The notes under the pieces: model-generated
Seen by the model: only the letters and a program-made list of their open reading frames with translations
Databases searched by the model: none
Told to the model about the DNA's origin: nothing
In this document: piece by piece, positions 16,338 through 24,861 of the stretch
How positions within the stretch are numbered: the first letter of the stretch is position 1
Layout: each line of letters opens with the position of its first letter
Source: Ruminococcus sp.
GTDB lineage: Bacteria; Bacillota; Clostridia; Oscillospirales; Ruminococcaceae
Assembly (NCBI GenBank): GCA_017437285.1
Contig: JAFSBM010000171.1
Span: forward strand, 1 to 55,736
Reading direction: 5' to 3'
Length of the DNA stretch: 55,736 nucleotides
Program-made: the position numbers and the translations under genes

Positions 16338-17261
16338 ATGAATCTGAAACAGCTTCGCTATGCACTTGTTCTGTATGATACAGGCAGTTTCTCACAGGCA
16401 GCGGAGGTTCTCGGTATTTCCCAGCCCTCCCTTAGTCAGTATATAAACAAAATCGAAAAAAGCCTTGATGTAAGGCTTTTTGACCGTTCAGGCTCGGATA
16501 TCCGCCTTACTGACGCAGGTAAAATTTACCTTGAAGCAGGCAGAAAAATCCTTGATATTGAACGGCAGATGCAGAATAAATTCTGCGATTTGCGTAATAA
16601 CGAATACGGCAGCGTTGTGGTGGGAATTTCTCCCCACCGCTGTTTTTGTGTAGGTCCCTATCTGGTGAAGCGGTTCAAGGAAAAATACCCCGGTATGCAC
16701 CTTGTTCTCGATGAAAGAAGCGGACGGGATTTGCTGGATTCCGCTGAAACAGGCTGTTTTGACCTGTGTTTAGCCGTTCTTCCCGTTGATGAGCATATTT
16801 TCTCTTATGTGCCTGTTTATCGTGAGGAGGCGGTTATTGCTGTTCCGAACAATACTGAGCTTTGCAGAAAACTCAACGAATCGGCAGAGGTTATGGAAAA
16901 CAGAAAGCGTCCTGCTGTTGACATTCAGATGATTAACGGTGCAGATTTCGCAATTCTTGCAGAGGGTATGCCTATGCAGATTATTCTCAATAATGTGTGC
17001 AGGGATTACGGCATTGAGCTTAATAAAGTGGTGGAATGCCGCAGTCTTGAGGCTCTTGAAGCTATGGTAAGTGCAGGAATTTGCTCTGCCCTCATTCCCT
17101 CATATCTGACGGAGTACAAAATCAAGCAGTCGGCAGTAACCTGTTTTTCAATAAAACAGGACGTTCCCTCACGTGAAATCGTTGCAATTTATCCAAAGGG
17201 GCAATATCTTTCAAAGCCTGTATCTGATTTAATCGACATTTTAAAGGAAATAAACGCATAA
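16338..17261 (+). CDS. LysR-family transcriptional regulator
   Basis: 307 aa with an N-terminal winged HTH (GSFSQAAEVLGISQPSLSQYINKIE, split here only for description: recognition segment about residues 15-40) and a periplasmic-binding-protein-like effector domain from about residue 90. It starts 27 bases after rfbB with GGGAGG at a good distance and is probably cotranscribed with the sugar genes. Its position between the two halves of the glycan locus makes it a candidate regulator of the Wzz/Wzy/Wzx part. It shares design with the LysR at 26294-27193. The ligand is unknown. Confidence 0.9.
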   Translation: MNLKQLRYALVLYDTGSFSQAAEVLGISQPSLSQYINKIEKSLDVRLFDRSGSDIRLTDAGKIYLEAGRKILDIERQMQNKFCDLRNNEYGSVVVGISPHRCFCVGPYLVKRFKEKYPGMHLVLDERSGRDLLDSAETGCFDLCLAVLPVDEHIFSYVPVYREEAVIAVPNNTELCRKLNESAEVMENRKRPAVDIQMINGADFAILAEGMPMQIILNNVCRDYGIELNKVVECRSLEALEAMVSAGICSALIPSYLTEYKIKQSAVTCFSIKQDVPSREIVAIYPKGQYLSKPVSDLIDILKEINA

Positions 17262-17267
17262 GAAATG

Positions 17268-17293
17268 CCGTCGGAGTCCTTAAAATCCGACGG
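17268..17293 (+). terminator. Hairpin after the LysR gene
   Basis: Perfect 8-base arms CCGTCGGA/TCCGACGG followed by TAAATTT; the U-run is poor, so termination may be partial. The remaining gap to 17609 holds AT-rich sequence and the promoter at 17504-17532; no gene is seen. Confidence 0.5.
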
Positions 17294-17503
17294 TAAATTT
17301 CCGTATGGTATATAAGTAAATGATTATAAGTGTTATAGCTTATGGCCTTATCTTTAATCCATTGTGGTAATTTGGTATTGCTGAAAATATATTAGTTAAT
17401 TATAAATTCATATTAAAATTTCCTGAATATGAAATATAGGGACAAAGCCTTAAATTTAGGATATTATGTCAAAAATAGGCAGATATATTCTATATCTTTT
17501 TAC

Positions 17504-17532
17504 TTGCATTTTTTAAGAATTTATGATATAAT
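17504..17532 (+). promoter_or_regulatory. Promoter of the glycan assembly genes
   Basis: TTGCAT (17504-17509), 17-base spacer, TATAAT (17527-17532). The transcribed leader of about 70 bases contains GTTAATATTACAATTTG (17559-17575), shared with the region upstream of 10841. Confidence 0.8.
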
Positions 17533-17609
17533 GATAGGGAACGCAATTTCAGATTGGCGTTAATATTACAATTTGTATTTAATGGAAAAAAGATAGTGAG
17601 GTTGAAATT

Positions 17610-19166
17610 ATGTCAGAAGAAAAAAATATTAATCTTGTGCTGAAAAACCCCGATGATTACGATAAGCCTATTTTGACCATAGGCGGAATTGTAAGTCAGG
17701 TAAAACGCTTTTTTGTGCTGTGGGTTGTAGTTTCTATCGTTGCCGCTCTTATCACAGGCTGCGGTACATTCCTTCTCGGAAGTACAGCCGCTACTGCAAA
17801 GGCAATGGTTGAGTTTACTTTTGACGGAATTGAAAAGGGTAAGGACCCCGCAGGCAATGAGTTTGAAATTCAGCAGATTAAGTCACCTGCTGTTATTGAA
17901 GGTGCTCTTGATGCTCTTATGTACCCTGACGATGAAGTTGATGTTGACTCACTCCGTAATAACATCAAAATTGAAAGTGTTACTCCTTCTGACGCTATTG
18001 ACAAAATGGCTGCATATAAGAGCGTTTTTGATATCGGAAACAACGCTGCTATGAACGCTGTTGAGGAAATGCTCGATGTTTCTGTTTATCCTACACGTTT
18101 TATTATCACTCTCGATCTTAAAGCTGCTAAAATCAGCAAGGATGACGGTGCAAGAGTTCTTGATGCAATTCTTGATTCATACAAGAGATATTTCTACGAA
18201 ACATACGGCTATAACAGAGCTTTAGGTAGTGCTGTTCTTGCAATTGATTACCACGATTATGACTATGAACGTGCAATTGACGTGTTCGATTCAACTCTTG
18301 AATCTGCACAGAAGTACGTTAGTTCTCTTGCAAATCAGGATTCCACAAGCTTCAGATCTACAACTACAGGTTATTCCTTCTCTGACCTTTCAAGTGCTAT
18401 CGGCACACTCAGAAGTGAAGATTTAGGCTGGATTTCTTCATATGTTACTATTAATAATGTAACAAAGGACAAGGAACTTCTTCTTATAAACTATCAGTAT
18501 CGTATTGATAACCTCAAAAGACAGAGAACTGCTGCAAAGTCAAACCTCGAATCCGTAGAGGCTTCAATCGAAAAATATCAGAAAGATACAGTAATGGTTA
18601 TGGCAGGTGCAAACAGCGAAACTGCTAACCTTACATTATCACAGGCATCACCTCAGTATGACCAGATGATTGACAGAAAGCTTGCAACTCAGGCTGAAAT
18701 TGCAGAGTGTACAAAGGATATTGACTACTACGAGGGACGTATCGAGAGCCTCAACAAGAGTACAGGCAGCACAAGTAAGGCTCAGATGGAACTTCTTGAT
18801 GCAGAGCTTGACAAGCTTTATGAAAAGACAAATAATATTCTTAATCTCGTAGAAAGCACAGCAGATGAATTCTTTGCAAATGTTGCTTTTGCAAATGCTT
18901 ACTCAATCATTGTTCCTTCATCTGTTGAAAATGACTACAGCCTGCCAAACATTGTTCTTATAATAGCAGTAGTTGAAATCGTTATTTTCCTTGCTTTTGC
19001 AATGATTATCGTTGTACGTGCTTTCGCTAACCAGTACAATGAGAACAACGGCGTTGTAACTGTTAAAAAGGCTGCAAAGGCAGAAGCTTCAAAGGCTGAG
19101 GAAGAAGCTGAAGATGAAGCTGACGAAGAAAAAGAACAGAAGAAAAGCAACAAGAATAAAAAGTAA
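17610..19166 (+). CDS. Wzz-like chain-length determinant / polysaccharide co-polymerase
   Basis: 518 aa. Two TM helices bracket a large extracytoplasmic domain: TM1 at about residues 32-55 and TM2 at about 450-472 (IVLIIAVVEIVIFLAFAMII). The coiled-coil-rich middle (about 290-400) is typical of Wzz/PCP proteins that set polymer length. The cytoplasmic tail (about 485-518) is an unusual Ala/Glu run ending in a Lys-rich stretch, with no tyrosine kinase domain. It is first in the assembly half of the locus, before the polymerase and flippase. An alternative view as a membrane-anchored scaffold cannot be ruled out. Confidence 0.75.
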   Translation: MSEEKNINLVLKNPDDYDKPILTIGGIVSQVKRFFVLWVVVSIVAALITGCGTFLLGSTAATAKAMVEFTFDGIEKGKDPAGNEFEIQQIKSPAVIEGALDALMYPDDEVDVDSLRNNIKIESVTPSDAIDKMAAYKSVFDIGNNAAMNAVEEMLDVSVYPTRFIITLDLKAAKISKDDGARVLDAILDSYKRYFYETYGYNRALGSAVLAIDYHDYDYERAIDVFDSTLESAQKYVSSLANQDSTSFRSTTTGYSFSDLSSAIGTLRSEDLGWISSYVTINNVTKDKELLLINYQYRIDNLKRQRTAAKSNLESVEASIEKYQKDTVMVMAGANSETANLTLSQASPQYDQMIDRKLATQAEIAECTKDIDYYEGRIESLNKSTGSTSKAQMELLDAELDKLYEKTNNILNLVESTADEFFANVAFANAYSIIVPSSVENDYSLPNIVLIIAVVEIVIFLAFAMIIVVRAFANQYNENNGVVTVKKAAKAEASKAEEEAEDEADEEKEQKKSNKNKK

Positions 19167-19191
19167 TATATTAACACAGCATAAGTGAGTA

Positions 19192-19309
19192 TTAAGGCAA
19201 TCCACCAAAAGATCCCTGACGGCTTTGTACGAAATCTGCTTGCATATTTTTCGTCATTCCGTCTTGTAAAACGCATCTATCGCACAAGTTCTGTGCGATA
19301 TTGCCTTAA
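19192..19309. mobile_element. MITE-like element (family C)
   Basis: About 118 bases with terminal inverted repeats TTAAGGCAAT (19192-19201) and ATTGCCTTAA (19300-19309). The internal part is itself partly palindromic around CGAAA/TTTCG and has no coding function. It lies between the Wzz-like and Wzy-like genes, downstream of the Wzz-like stop. The ends TTAA may include a TA target duplication. Confidence 0.6.
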
Positions 19310-19398
19310 ATAACTTGTGCTGTGTTGTGTTGTCTTAAATTAAGGCGGCATTGCTGTGATGAATGCAATGTCGATTGTTAATGCTAAGGAGCAGCTAA

Positions 19399-20496
19399 AT
19401 GATATATTTGATTTGTTTCGGTGCTTCGGCACTTTTTGCACAACTGGCACATAAATCAAAGTTTAAGCTTGCGATTTTATTATGGTCTGTTCTTAGTATA
19501 GCCATTACGGTAACTCTCGCAGGTCTGCGTGATTACGATATTGGAATAGATGTTGACCATTACAGAACATACAGATTATACTGGGGACAGGCATCAGCAG
19601 GTACATTTGCTGAATATATGAAGTTTTACTGTAAACATGATACGGAATATCTGTTTGCTGTATTTATTGGTGCTATTGCCTATTATACAAATGACTTCCG
19701 ATGTTTCCTGTTTTTGAGCCATGCTGTCATAATAACCTTTGTGTATATCGGTGCTTACCGTCAGAGGAAAAATGTTAATCCTGCACTGGTAATGCTTCTG
19801 TTTTATCTTTATTTTTACAATCATTCACTTAATGTTATCAGACAATATATGGCAATGGCGATTGTATTTGCTTTCTTGATTGATATGATGAACGGCAAAT
19901 ATGTTAAATATATGATTGTCATTTTTATATCTATGTTTGTACACGCTACAGCGATTATTGCTTTAGGACCCATGCTTATATATATTGTCCTTAACCATAA
20001 AAAATATCTGGGTGCTCCAAAGAGCCGCAAAAGATTTGTTATTTTCGGTGTAATGTGTATGGTTGTTATGTTCGTACCTTTGATAAAGGTTGCAATGGGA
20101 CTCGGTCTGTTATCAGGTTTTGGCTTTTATACGGAAGGTCAAAGCGGCTGGCCTATTTACCTTACTGCATTTTTGCTTATGGAGCTGTTCGGAATTTATG
20201 TATTCCGCAGAAAGTTCCGTTTAAGTTCGCCATACAGCGACTTTTTCCTGATATGCAGCATATCATACATACTTCTTCACCAGCTTGGCGGTTTAATGAA
20301 CTTCGGTAAGCGAATAGCAGGTTATTTTTCATTTATAAATATTCTTTCTATCGCATCTCTTGCAAAATGTTCAAAGCAGACTGATAATAAGATAATTATA
20401 AATACCGCAATAATTTCGCTCAGCTTGTTATACTGGGTATTCTTCTACATAATAAAAAATGCAAGTCATACCTATCCTTATGTTTTAGGAGTTTAA
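19399..20496 (+). CDS. EpsG-family polysaccharide polymerase (Wzy-like)
   Basis: 365 aa with about ten TM helices. The segment GLRDYDIGIDVDHYRTY near residue 43 is the hallmark of the EpsG/Wzy family, and the HSLNVIRQYMAMAI stretch near 137 matches too. It should polymerise lipid-linked repeat units on the outer face of the membrane. The ribosome site is AAGGAG 9 bases before the ATG. It is followed 21 bases later by the flippase gene. Confidence 0.87.
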   Translation: MIYLICFGASALFAQLAHKSKFKLAILLWSVLSIAITVTLAGLRDYDIGIDVDHYRTYRLYWGQASAGTFAEYMKFYCKHDTEYLFAVFIGAIAYYTNDFRCFLFLSHAVIITFVYIGAYRQRKNVNPALVMLLFYLYFYNHSLNVIRQYMAMAIVFAFLIDMMNGKYVKYMIVIFISMFVHATAIIALGPMLIYIVLNHKKYLGAPKSRKRFVIFGVMCMVVMFVPLIKVAMGLGLLSGFGFYTEGQSGWPIYLTAFLLMELFGIYVFRRKFRLSSPYSDFFLICSISYILLHQLGGLMNFGKRIAGYFSFINILSIASLAKCSKQTDNKIIINTAIISLSLLYWVFFYIIKNASHTYPYVLGV

Positions 20497-20517
20497 TTAA
20501 AAGGAGATAGTGTCTAT

Positions 20518-21999
20518 ATGGGTAGTAACGGCAATATAACTGCAAAGAAAACACTCGGTTCAGCAGTTGTATGGAAATTTATGGAAAGAATGGGCGTAAG
20601 TGTTGTACAATTGGCACTTCAGCTTTTCCTTGCACGTATTCTTGGTCCGGAACGATATGGTGAACTTAGCCTTATGGTAATTTTCACCAACCTTGCCAAT
20701 GTATTCATTCAGAGAGGCTTCAATAATGCTCTTATTCAGAACAAGGATGTAAAGGAAAACGATTATTCCTCTGTTTTCTGGGTAACAATGGGTATTGCAA
20801 CGATAATATATACGATACTTTTCTTCGCTGCTCCCGGAATTGCTGTATTATACAAAATCCCTGAATTATCGGATTTTGTTCTGCCTTTCCGTGTAATTTG
20901 CCTTATCTTATTCCCCGGTACGCTTAATTCTATTCAGATAGCTAAAATCAGCCGTGAAATGGATTTCAGAAAGATATTTTTCGGAAATGTTGCAGGTATT
21001 ATCATAAGCGGCGTTGTAGGTATTATTATTGCTGTTAATGGCGGCGGACTCTGGGCATTAGTTGCACAGACACTCATAAACACAACTGTAGCTTGTATTG
21101 TAATGTACGTTCAGACAAGAATAAAGATTAAAATGCACATTGACTGGGTAAGAATAAAATCTTTATTCTCTTTTGGCTGGAAACTTCTTGTATCAGGTCT
21201 TGTCGATACTATATATCAGGATATTCGCAGCCTTGTAGTTGGCGTAAAGTACAATAAGGCAACTCTTGGCTTCTATAATAAAGGTAAGCAGTTCCCGCAG
21301 TTTGTTATTAATGCGGTTAATTTGACTGTACAGTCGGTAATGCTTCCTGCTATGTCCGAAAAACAGGACGACAAATCAAAGGTTAAAGCATTGATGAAAA
21401 ACTCAATGATTATAAGTGCATATACGATTTTCCCTGCTATGGCAGGTCTTGCAGCAATTTCCACAGCAGTAATTTCAATTATCCTTGGTGAAAAATGGCT
21501 GCCTGCCGTGCCTTATATGCAGATTTACTGTTTTACATTTGCATTCTATCCTGTTCATTCCTGTAACTTACAGGCAATTAACGCTATGGGACGAAGCGAT
21601 TTGTTCCTTAAACTTGAAATTATAAAAAAGATATACGGTCTTATTGCTCTTACAATTGCCGTATTATGCTTTGATTCGCCTATTATTATTGCGTTTACAG
21701 GTGTAATTACAACAGTTATCAGCTGTTTTGTAAATGCAGGACCTAACCGCAAATTGCTGGATTATTCCTATAAGGAGCAGTTTATGGATATTCTGCCTTC
21801 CTTTATTTCTTCAATTGTAATGTTTGGTGCTGTTTATGCTTTACAGTATCTTAAACTTAACGCAGTATTGACACTTATTTTACAGATTTTCTTCGGTGTT
21901 GTTGTATACGCAGGAATATCAATTATATTCAAGCCTGAGCCTTACAAATTATGTGTTACTGCAATTAAAAATCGTAAAAAGAAGAAAGCTTCAATATAA
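20518..21999 (+). CDS. Oligosaccharide flippase (Wzx / MOP superfamily)
   Basis: 493 aa with 12-14 TM helices. The N-terminal GSAVVWKFMERMGVS and LARILGPERYGELSL are typical of the polysaccharide-exporter (TuaB/RfbX) group. It should flip undecaprenyl-diphosphate-linked repeat units made by the phosphoglycosyl transferase and glycosyltransferases downstream. AAGGAGA lies 12 bases before the ATG. Full-length and intact. Confidence 0.9.
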   Translation: MGSNGNITAKKTLGSAVVWKFMERMGVSVVQLALQLFLARILGPERYGELSLMVIFTNLANVFIQRGFNNALIQNKDVKENDYSSVFWVTMGIATIIYTILFFAAPGIAVLYKIPELSDFVLPFRVICLILFPGTLNSIQIAKISREMDFRKIFFGNVAGIIISGVVGIIIAVNGGGLWALVAQTLINTTVACIVMYVQTRIKIKMHIDWVRIKSLFSFGWKLLVSGLVDTIYQDIRSLVVGVKYNKATLGFYNKGKQFPQFVINAVNLTVQSVMLPAMSEKQDDKSKVKALMKNSMIISAYTIFPAMAGLAAISTAVISIILGEKWLPAVPYMQIYCFTFAFYPVHSCNLQAINAMGRSDLFLKLEIIKKIYGLIALTIAVLCFDSPIIIAFTGVITTVISCFVNAGPNRKLLDYSYKEQFMDILPSFISSIVMFGAVYALQYLKLNAVLTLILQIFFGVVVYAGISIIFKPEPYKLCVTAIKNRKKKKASI

Positions 22000-22021
22000 A
22001 TAAATTCAGGAGGAAAACGTT

Positions 22022-22984
22022 TTGAGTGAACAGATTGTGGTCAGTGTTATTTGTAATTCGTTTAATCATGGCAAGTATATAAAAGATACTCTTGAGGGAT
22101 TTGTAACACAGAAAACAAATTTCCCCTTTGAGGTTCTTGTTCATGATGATGCTTCAACAGATAATACTGCTGATATTATACGTGAATACGAAGCGAAATA
22201 TCCTGAGCTGATAAAGCCTATCTATCAGACGGTAAATCAATATTCACAGAAAATCGGTATAAACAAGACTTATCAGGTTCCAAGAATCAAGGGAAAATAT
22301 GTGGCAATCTGCGAGGGTGACGATTATTGGACAGATCCTATGAAGCTGCAAAAACAGGTCGACTTTATGGAGGCAAATCCCGATTGTACAATGTGCGGCT
22401 GTTCTGTTGCATGGCTTAATATGGAAACTAATACCATGAGCCATACAAAATGCAGTACCTCTGAGGACAGGGAAATTACACTTGAAGAAATCATTCTTGA
22501 AAAAAAAGGCCGTCCTATGCAGACTGCAAGTTTCCTTGTTTTAGCTGATATTTATAAGGATAAAGAAGGCTGGGTGTTAAAATTTCCTGTTGGTGACGTA
22601 GTTCTTCTGTTAAAGTCTGCAATACAAGGCAAGGTTTATATGCTTGCAGATGAAATGGCTGTATATCGTAATTTAGCTCCCGGTTCGTGGACAGCTAAAA
22701 TGAAAAATGATACAGCTAATAAAATTGCTACATATGATAAATTTATTGTTGGCTGGGAAAGCTTCAACGAGGGTACAGGACTGAAATACAATGATTTAGT
22801 AACAAAAAGAATTAAAATGGTAAAATATCTTAAAGCCAAGAAAACCTGCGACTGGAAAACAATCCGGTCTGAGGAGCTGAGAGAAATCTATTCCGAAAGA
22901 ACCTTTAAGCAGAGAATGGCGGATATGGTTCAATGTAAAATGCCTAAGCTTTATGATAAGATTATGAACTTGATTCATAATTAA
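22022..22984 (+). CDS. Glycosyltransferase family 2
   Basis: 320 aa starting with TTG at 22022 (AGGAGG 8 bases upstream). GT-A fold: VSVICNSFNHGKYI at the N-terminus, VHDDASTDNT near residue 40 for nucleotide binding, and AICEGDDYWTDP near residue 95 holding the metal-binding acidic cluster. This EGDDYW subgroup is common in capsule loci. It adds one sugar of the repeat unit; donor and acceptor are unknown. Confidence 0.88.
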   Translation: MSEQIVVSVICNSFNHGKYIKDTLEGFVTQKTNFPFEVLVHDDASTDNTADIIREYEAKYPELIKPIYQTVNQYSQKIGINKTYQVPRIKGKYVAICEGDDYWTDPMKLQKQVDFMEANPDCTMCGCSVAWLNMETNTMSHTKCSTSEDREITLEEIILEKKGRPMQTASFLVLADIYKDKEGWVLKFPVGDVVLLLKSAIQGKVYMLADEMAVYRNLAPGSWTAKMKNDTANKIATYDKFIVGWESFNEGTGLKYNDLVTKRIKMVKYLKAKKTCDWKTIRSEELREIYSERTFKQRMADMVQCKMPKLYDKIMNLIHN

Positions 22985-23025
22985 AGTTTCTCTAAAGTGT
23001 GATATTTATAAGGAGGAATAAGCCT

Positions 23026-24000
23026 GTGACTTACTCGAAAGTTAGTATCATAGTTCCGATATACAAGGTTGAGGAATTCCTTGATCAATGTTTTGCTGCA
23101 TTGGATTCCCAGACATATCCTGACCTTGAAATAATTCTTGTTGATGATGGTTCTCCCGATAATTGCGGTGCAAGATGCGACGAATACGCCAAAGGAAAAG
23201 AAAATGTCAGGGTTATTCATCAGAAAAATCAGGGGCTTTCAGCTGCAAGAAATAATGCAGTAAAGGTTGCTGAGGGCGATTATATAGTGTTTGTTGATTC
23301 TGATGATTTCTTTACTTCTGACTATGTTCAGTATTTGGCTGAATTAGTGCTGAAAAATGATGCTGATATGGCAATTGCTGCATATAAGATGTGCGGTCCC
23401 GATGTGGATTATAAGACAGTTAACGAAGAAAAAGATGTGAAGATTATGGACGCAGCTGAAACTATGGAAATAATGTGCTACGGACATACTTTCAGTTCTC
23501 ATGCGTGGGCTAAGATTTATAAAAAGGAAATGCTTCTTTCTTATCCTTATCCAGATGGTAAGCTTTATGAAGATGTAGCAACTACCCATAAAATTGTGGG
23601 CGATTGCGAACGCATAGTATTTGGCAATAAAATTGTGTATTACTGGGTACAGCGACAGGGCAGCATAACTCATATGCCTGTTAATGAAAAGCAGCTTTAT
23701 GGTGTACAGGCTACAAAAAATCAGCTGGAATATGTGAAAAACAGATTTCCTTCGGCTATTCCTGCAGCAGAATTCAGATGTGCTGCAAAGCTTGTGGATT
23801 TTTCAACAAAGTATGTTCTTAATCCAAGCGATAAGGAGATATTCAAGTTCTTAAGGAGTGAAATGAAACAGTATATCAAGTCTGTATGCAAGAATCCTAA
23901 GAATACAATTCTGTTTAAAATCCGCTGTATTTCGTTGTATCTCGGATATATTCCGAATTATCTTGTTTCACACGCATATGCTTTGTTAAAGAAAATATAA
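23026..24000 (+). CDS. Glycosyltransferase family 2 (EpsJ-like)
   Basis: 324 aa from GTG at 23026, chosen because AGGAGG stands 9 bases upstream; the frame is open 9 codons further without a ribosome site. VSIIVPIYKVEEFLDQC, ILVDDGSPDNCG and YIVFVDSDDFF are the classical GT2 substrate and metal motifs. A C-terminal hydrophobic patch (about residues 300-318) may contact the membrane. Second glycosyltransferase of the locus. Confidence 0.9.
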   Translation: MTYSKVSIIVPIYKVEEFLDQCFAALDSQTYPDLEIILVDDGSPDNCGARCDEYAKGKENVRVIHQKNQGLSAARNNAVKVAEGDYIVFVDSDDFFTSDYVQYLAELVLKNDADMAIAAYKMCGPDVDYKTVNEEKDVKIMDAAETMEIMCYGHTFSSHAWAKIYKKEMLLSYPYPDGKLYEDVATTHKIVGDCERIVFGNKIVYYWVQRQGSITHMPVNEKQLYGVQATKNQLEYVKNRFPSAIPAAEFRCAAKLVDFSTKYVLNPSDKEIFKFLRSEMKQYIKSVCKNPKNTILFKIRCISLYLGYIPNYLVSHAYALLKKI

Positions 24001-24010
24001 AACGGGATTA

Positions 24011-24083
24011 TATGAGGGAGCCTCTAAAAACCTGCCTCATGGTTTGAAAATCCTCACGTGTTTCGTTTTTAGAGCACCTCATA
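24011..24083. mobile_element. Small inverted-repeat element (73 bases)
   Basis: The arms TATGAGGGAGCCTCTAAAAAC and GTTTTTAGAGCACCTCATA pair with one small bulge, and the outer TA on each side could be a target duplication. The inner end CTCTAAAAAC matches the terminal repeat of the 160-base MITE (44938-45097), so it may be a related short derivative. It lies between two genes of the glycan operon. Confidence 0.5.
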
Positions 24084-24135
24084 AGACATTCTGTTGAGTT
24101 TTTGTTATCATTTATTTTAGGTTGGGAGTTTTAAA

Positions 24136-24828
24136 ATGAGAAATTTTCAGTTATTCATCAAACGTGCCTTTGACATTGTGGCTTCAGCTGCACTTATAAT
24201 TATTCTTACAATAATACCTGTGTTTATTATTGTTCCTATAGCTATAAAGCTTACTTCAAAAGGCCCTGCTGTATTCGTTCAGGAGCGTTCAGGCAAAGAC
24301 GGAAAGGTGTTCAATATCTACAAGTTCCGTACAATGAAGCTTCTTCCAGAGGGTGCTTACAGTGTTGACGGTGTGCTTTATAAAGCCAATGGCGAACTTC
24401 TTGAACCCTCATCAACACGTATAACAAAGGTAGGTAAGTTTCTCCGTAAAACAAGCCTTGATGAGCTTATGCAGCTTTTCAACATTCTCAACGGCACTAT
24501 GAGTTTTGTAGGTCCACGTCCTACACTTCCTTATCAGGCAAAATCATACAATGATGAGCAGAAGCGTCGTTTTGAAATGCGTCCCGGTGTAACAGGTCTT
24601 GCACAGGTAAGCGGCAGAAATAATCTTACATGGACTGAAAAGATTGCTTATGATGTTGAGTATATCGACAATTTCAGCTTATGGGAAGATATTAAAATCC
24701 TTTTCAGAACAGTTGCAGTTGTACTGAAAAAGGACGATATCGAGTTTAAAAAAGAGGATACACTTACAAAGAAAGAAAATCGCACAGCTGAAAATAGTGA
24801 AGCCGTGCCTGCAAGTTCAGAACAGTAA
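24136..24828 (+). CDS. Undecaprenyl-phosphate phosphoglycosyl transferase (small, PglC/EpsL type)
   Basis: 230 aa. One N-terminal membrane segment (about residues 15-38) and a cytoplasmic bacterial sugar transferase domain. Visible motifs are [21 protein letters not shown] with the catalytic Asp-Glu pair, and [10 protein letters not shown]. It transfers a sugar-1-phosphate from a nucleotide sugar to undecaprenyl phosphate, the first step of repeat-unit assembly. The Lys/Glu-rich tail after residue 195 is extra. Followed 33 bases later by an ATP-grasp gene. Confidence 0.92.
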   Translation: MRNFQLFIKRAFDIVASAALIIILTIIPVFIIVPIAIKLTSKGPAVFVQERSGKDGKVFNIYKFRTMKLLPEGAYSVDGVLYKANGELLEPSSTRITKVGKFLRKTSLDELMQLFNILNGTMSFVGPRPTLPYQAKSYNDEQKRRFEMRPGVTGLAQVSGRNNLTWTEKIAYDVEYIDNFSLWEDIKILFRTVAVVLKKDDIEFKKEDTLTKKENRTAENSEAVPASSEQ

Positions 24829-24861
24829 GCAGCTGTTTTCAATTGAGTTGGAGGAATTAGT

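Noticed and set aside
17610..19166. Wzz protein fused to a BY-kinase
   Set aside because: The C-terminal tail after the second TM is only about 40 low-complexity residues with no Walker motifs.
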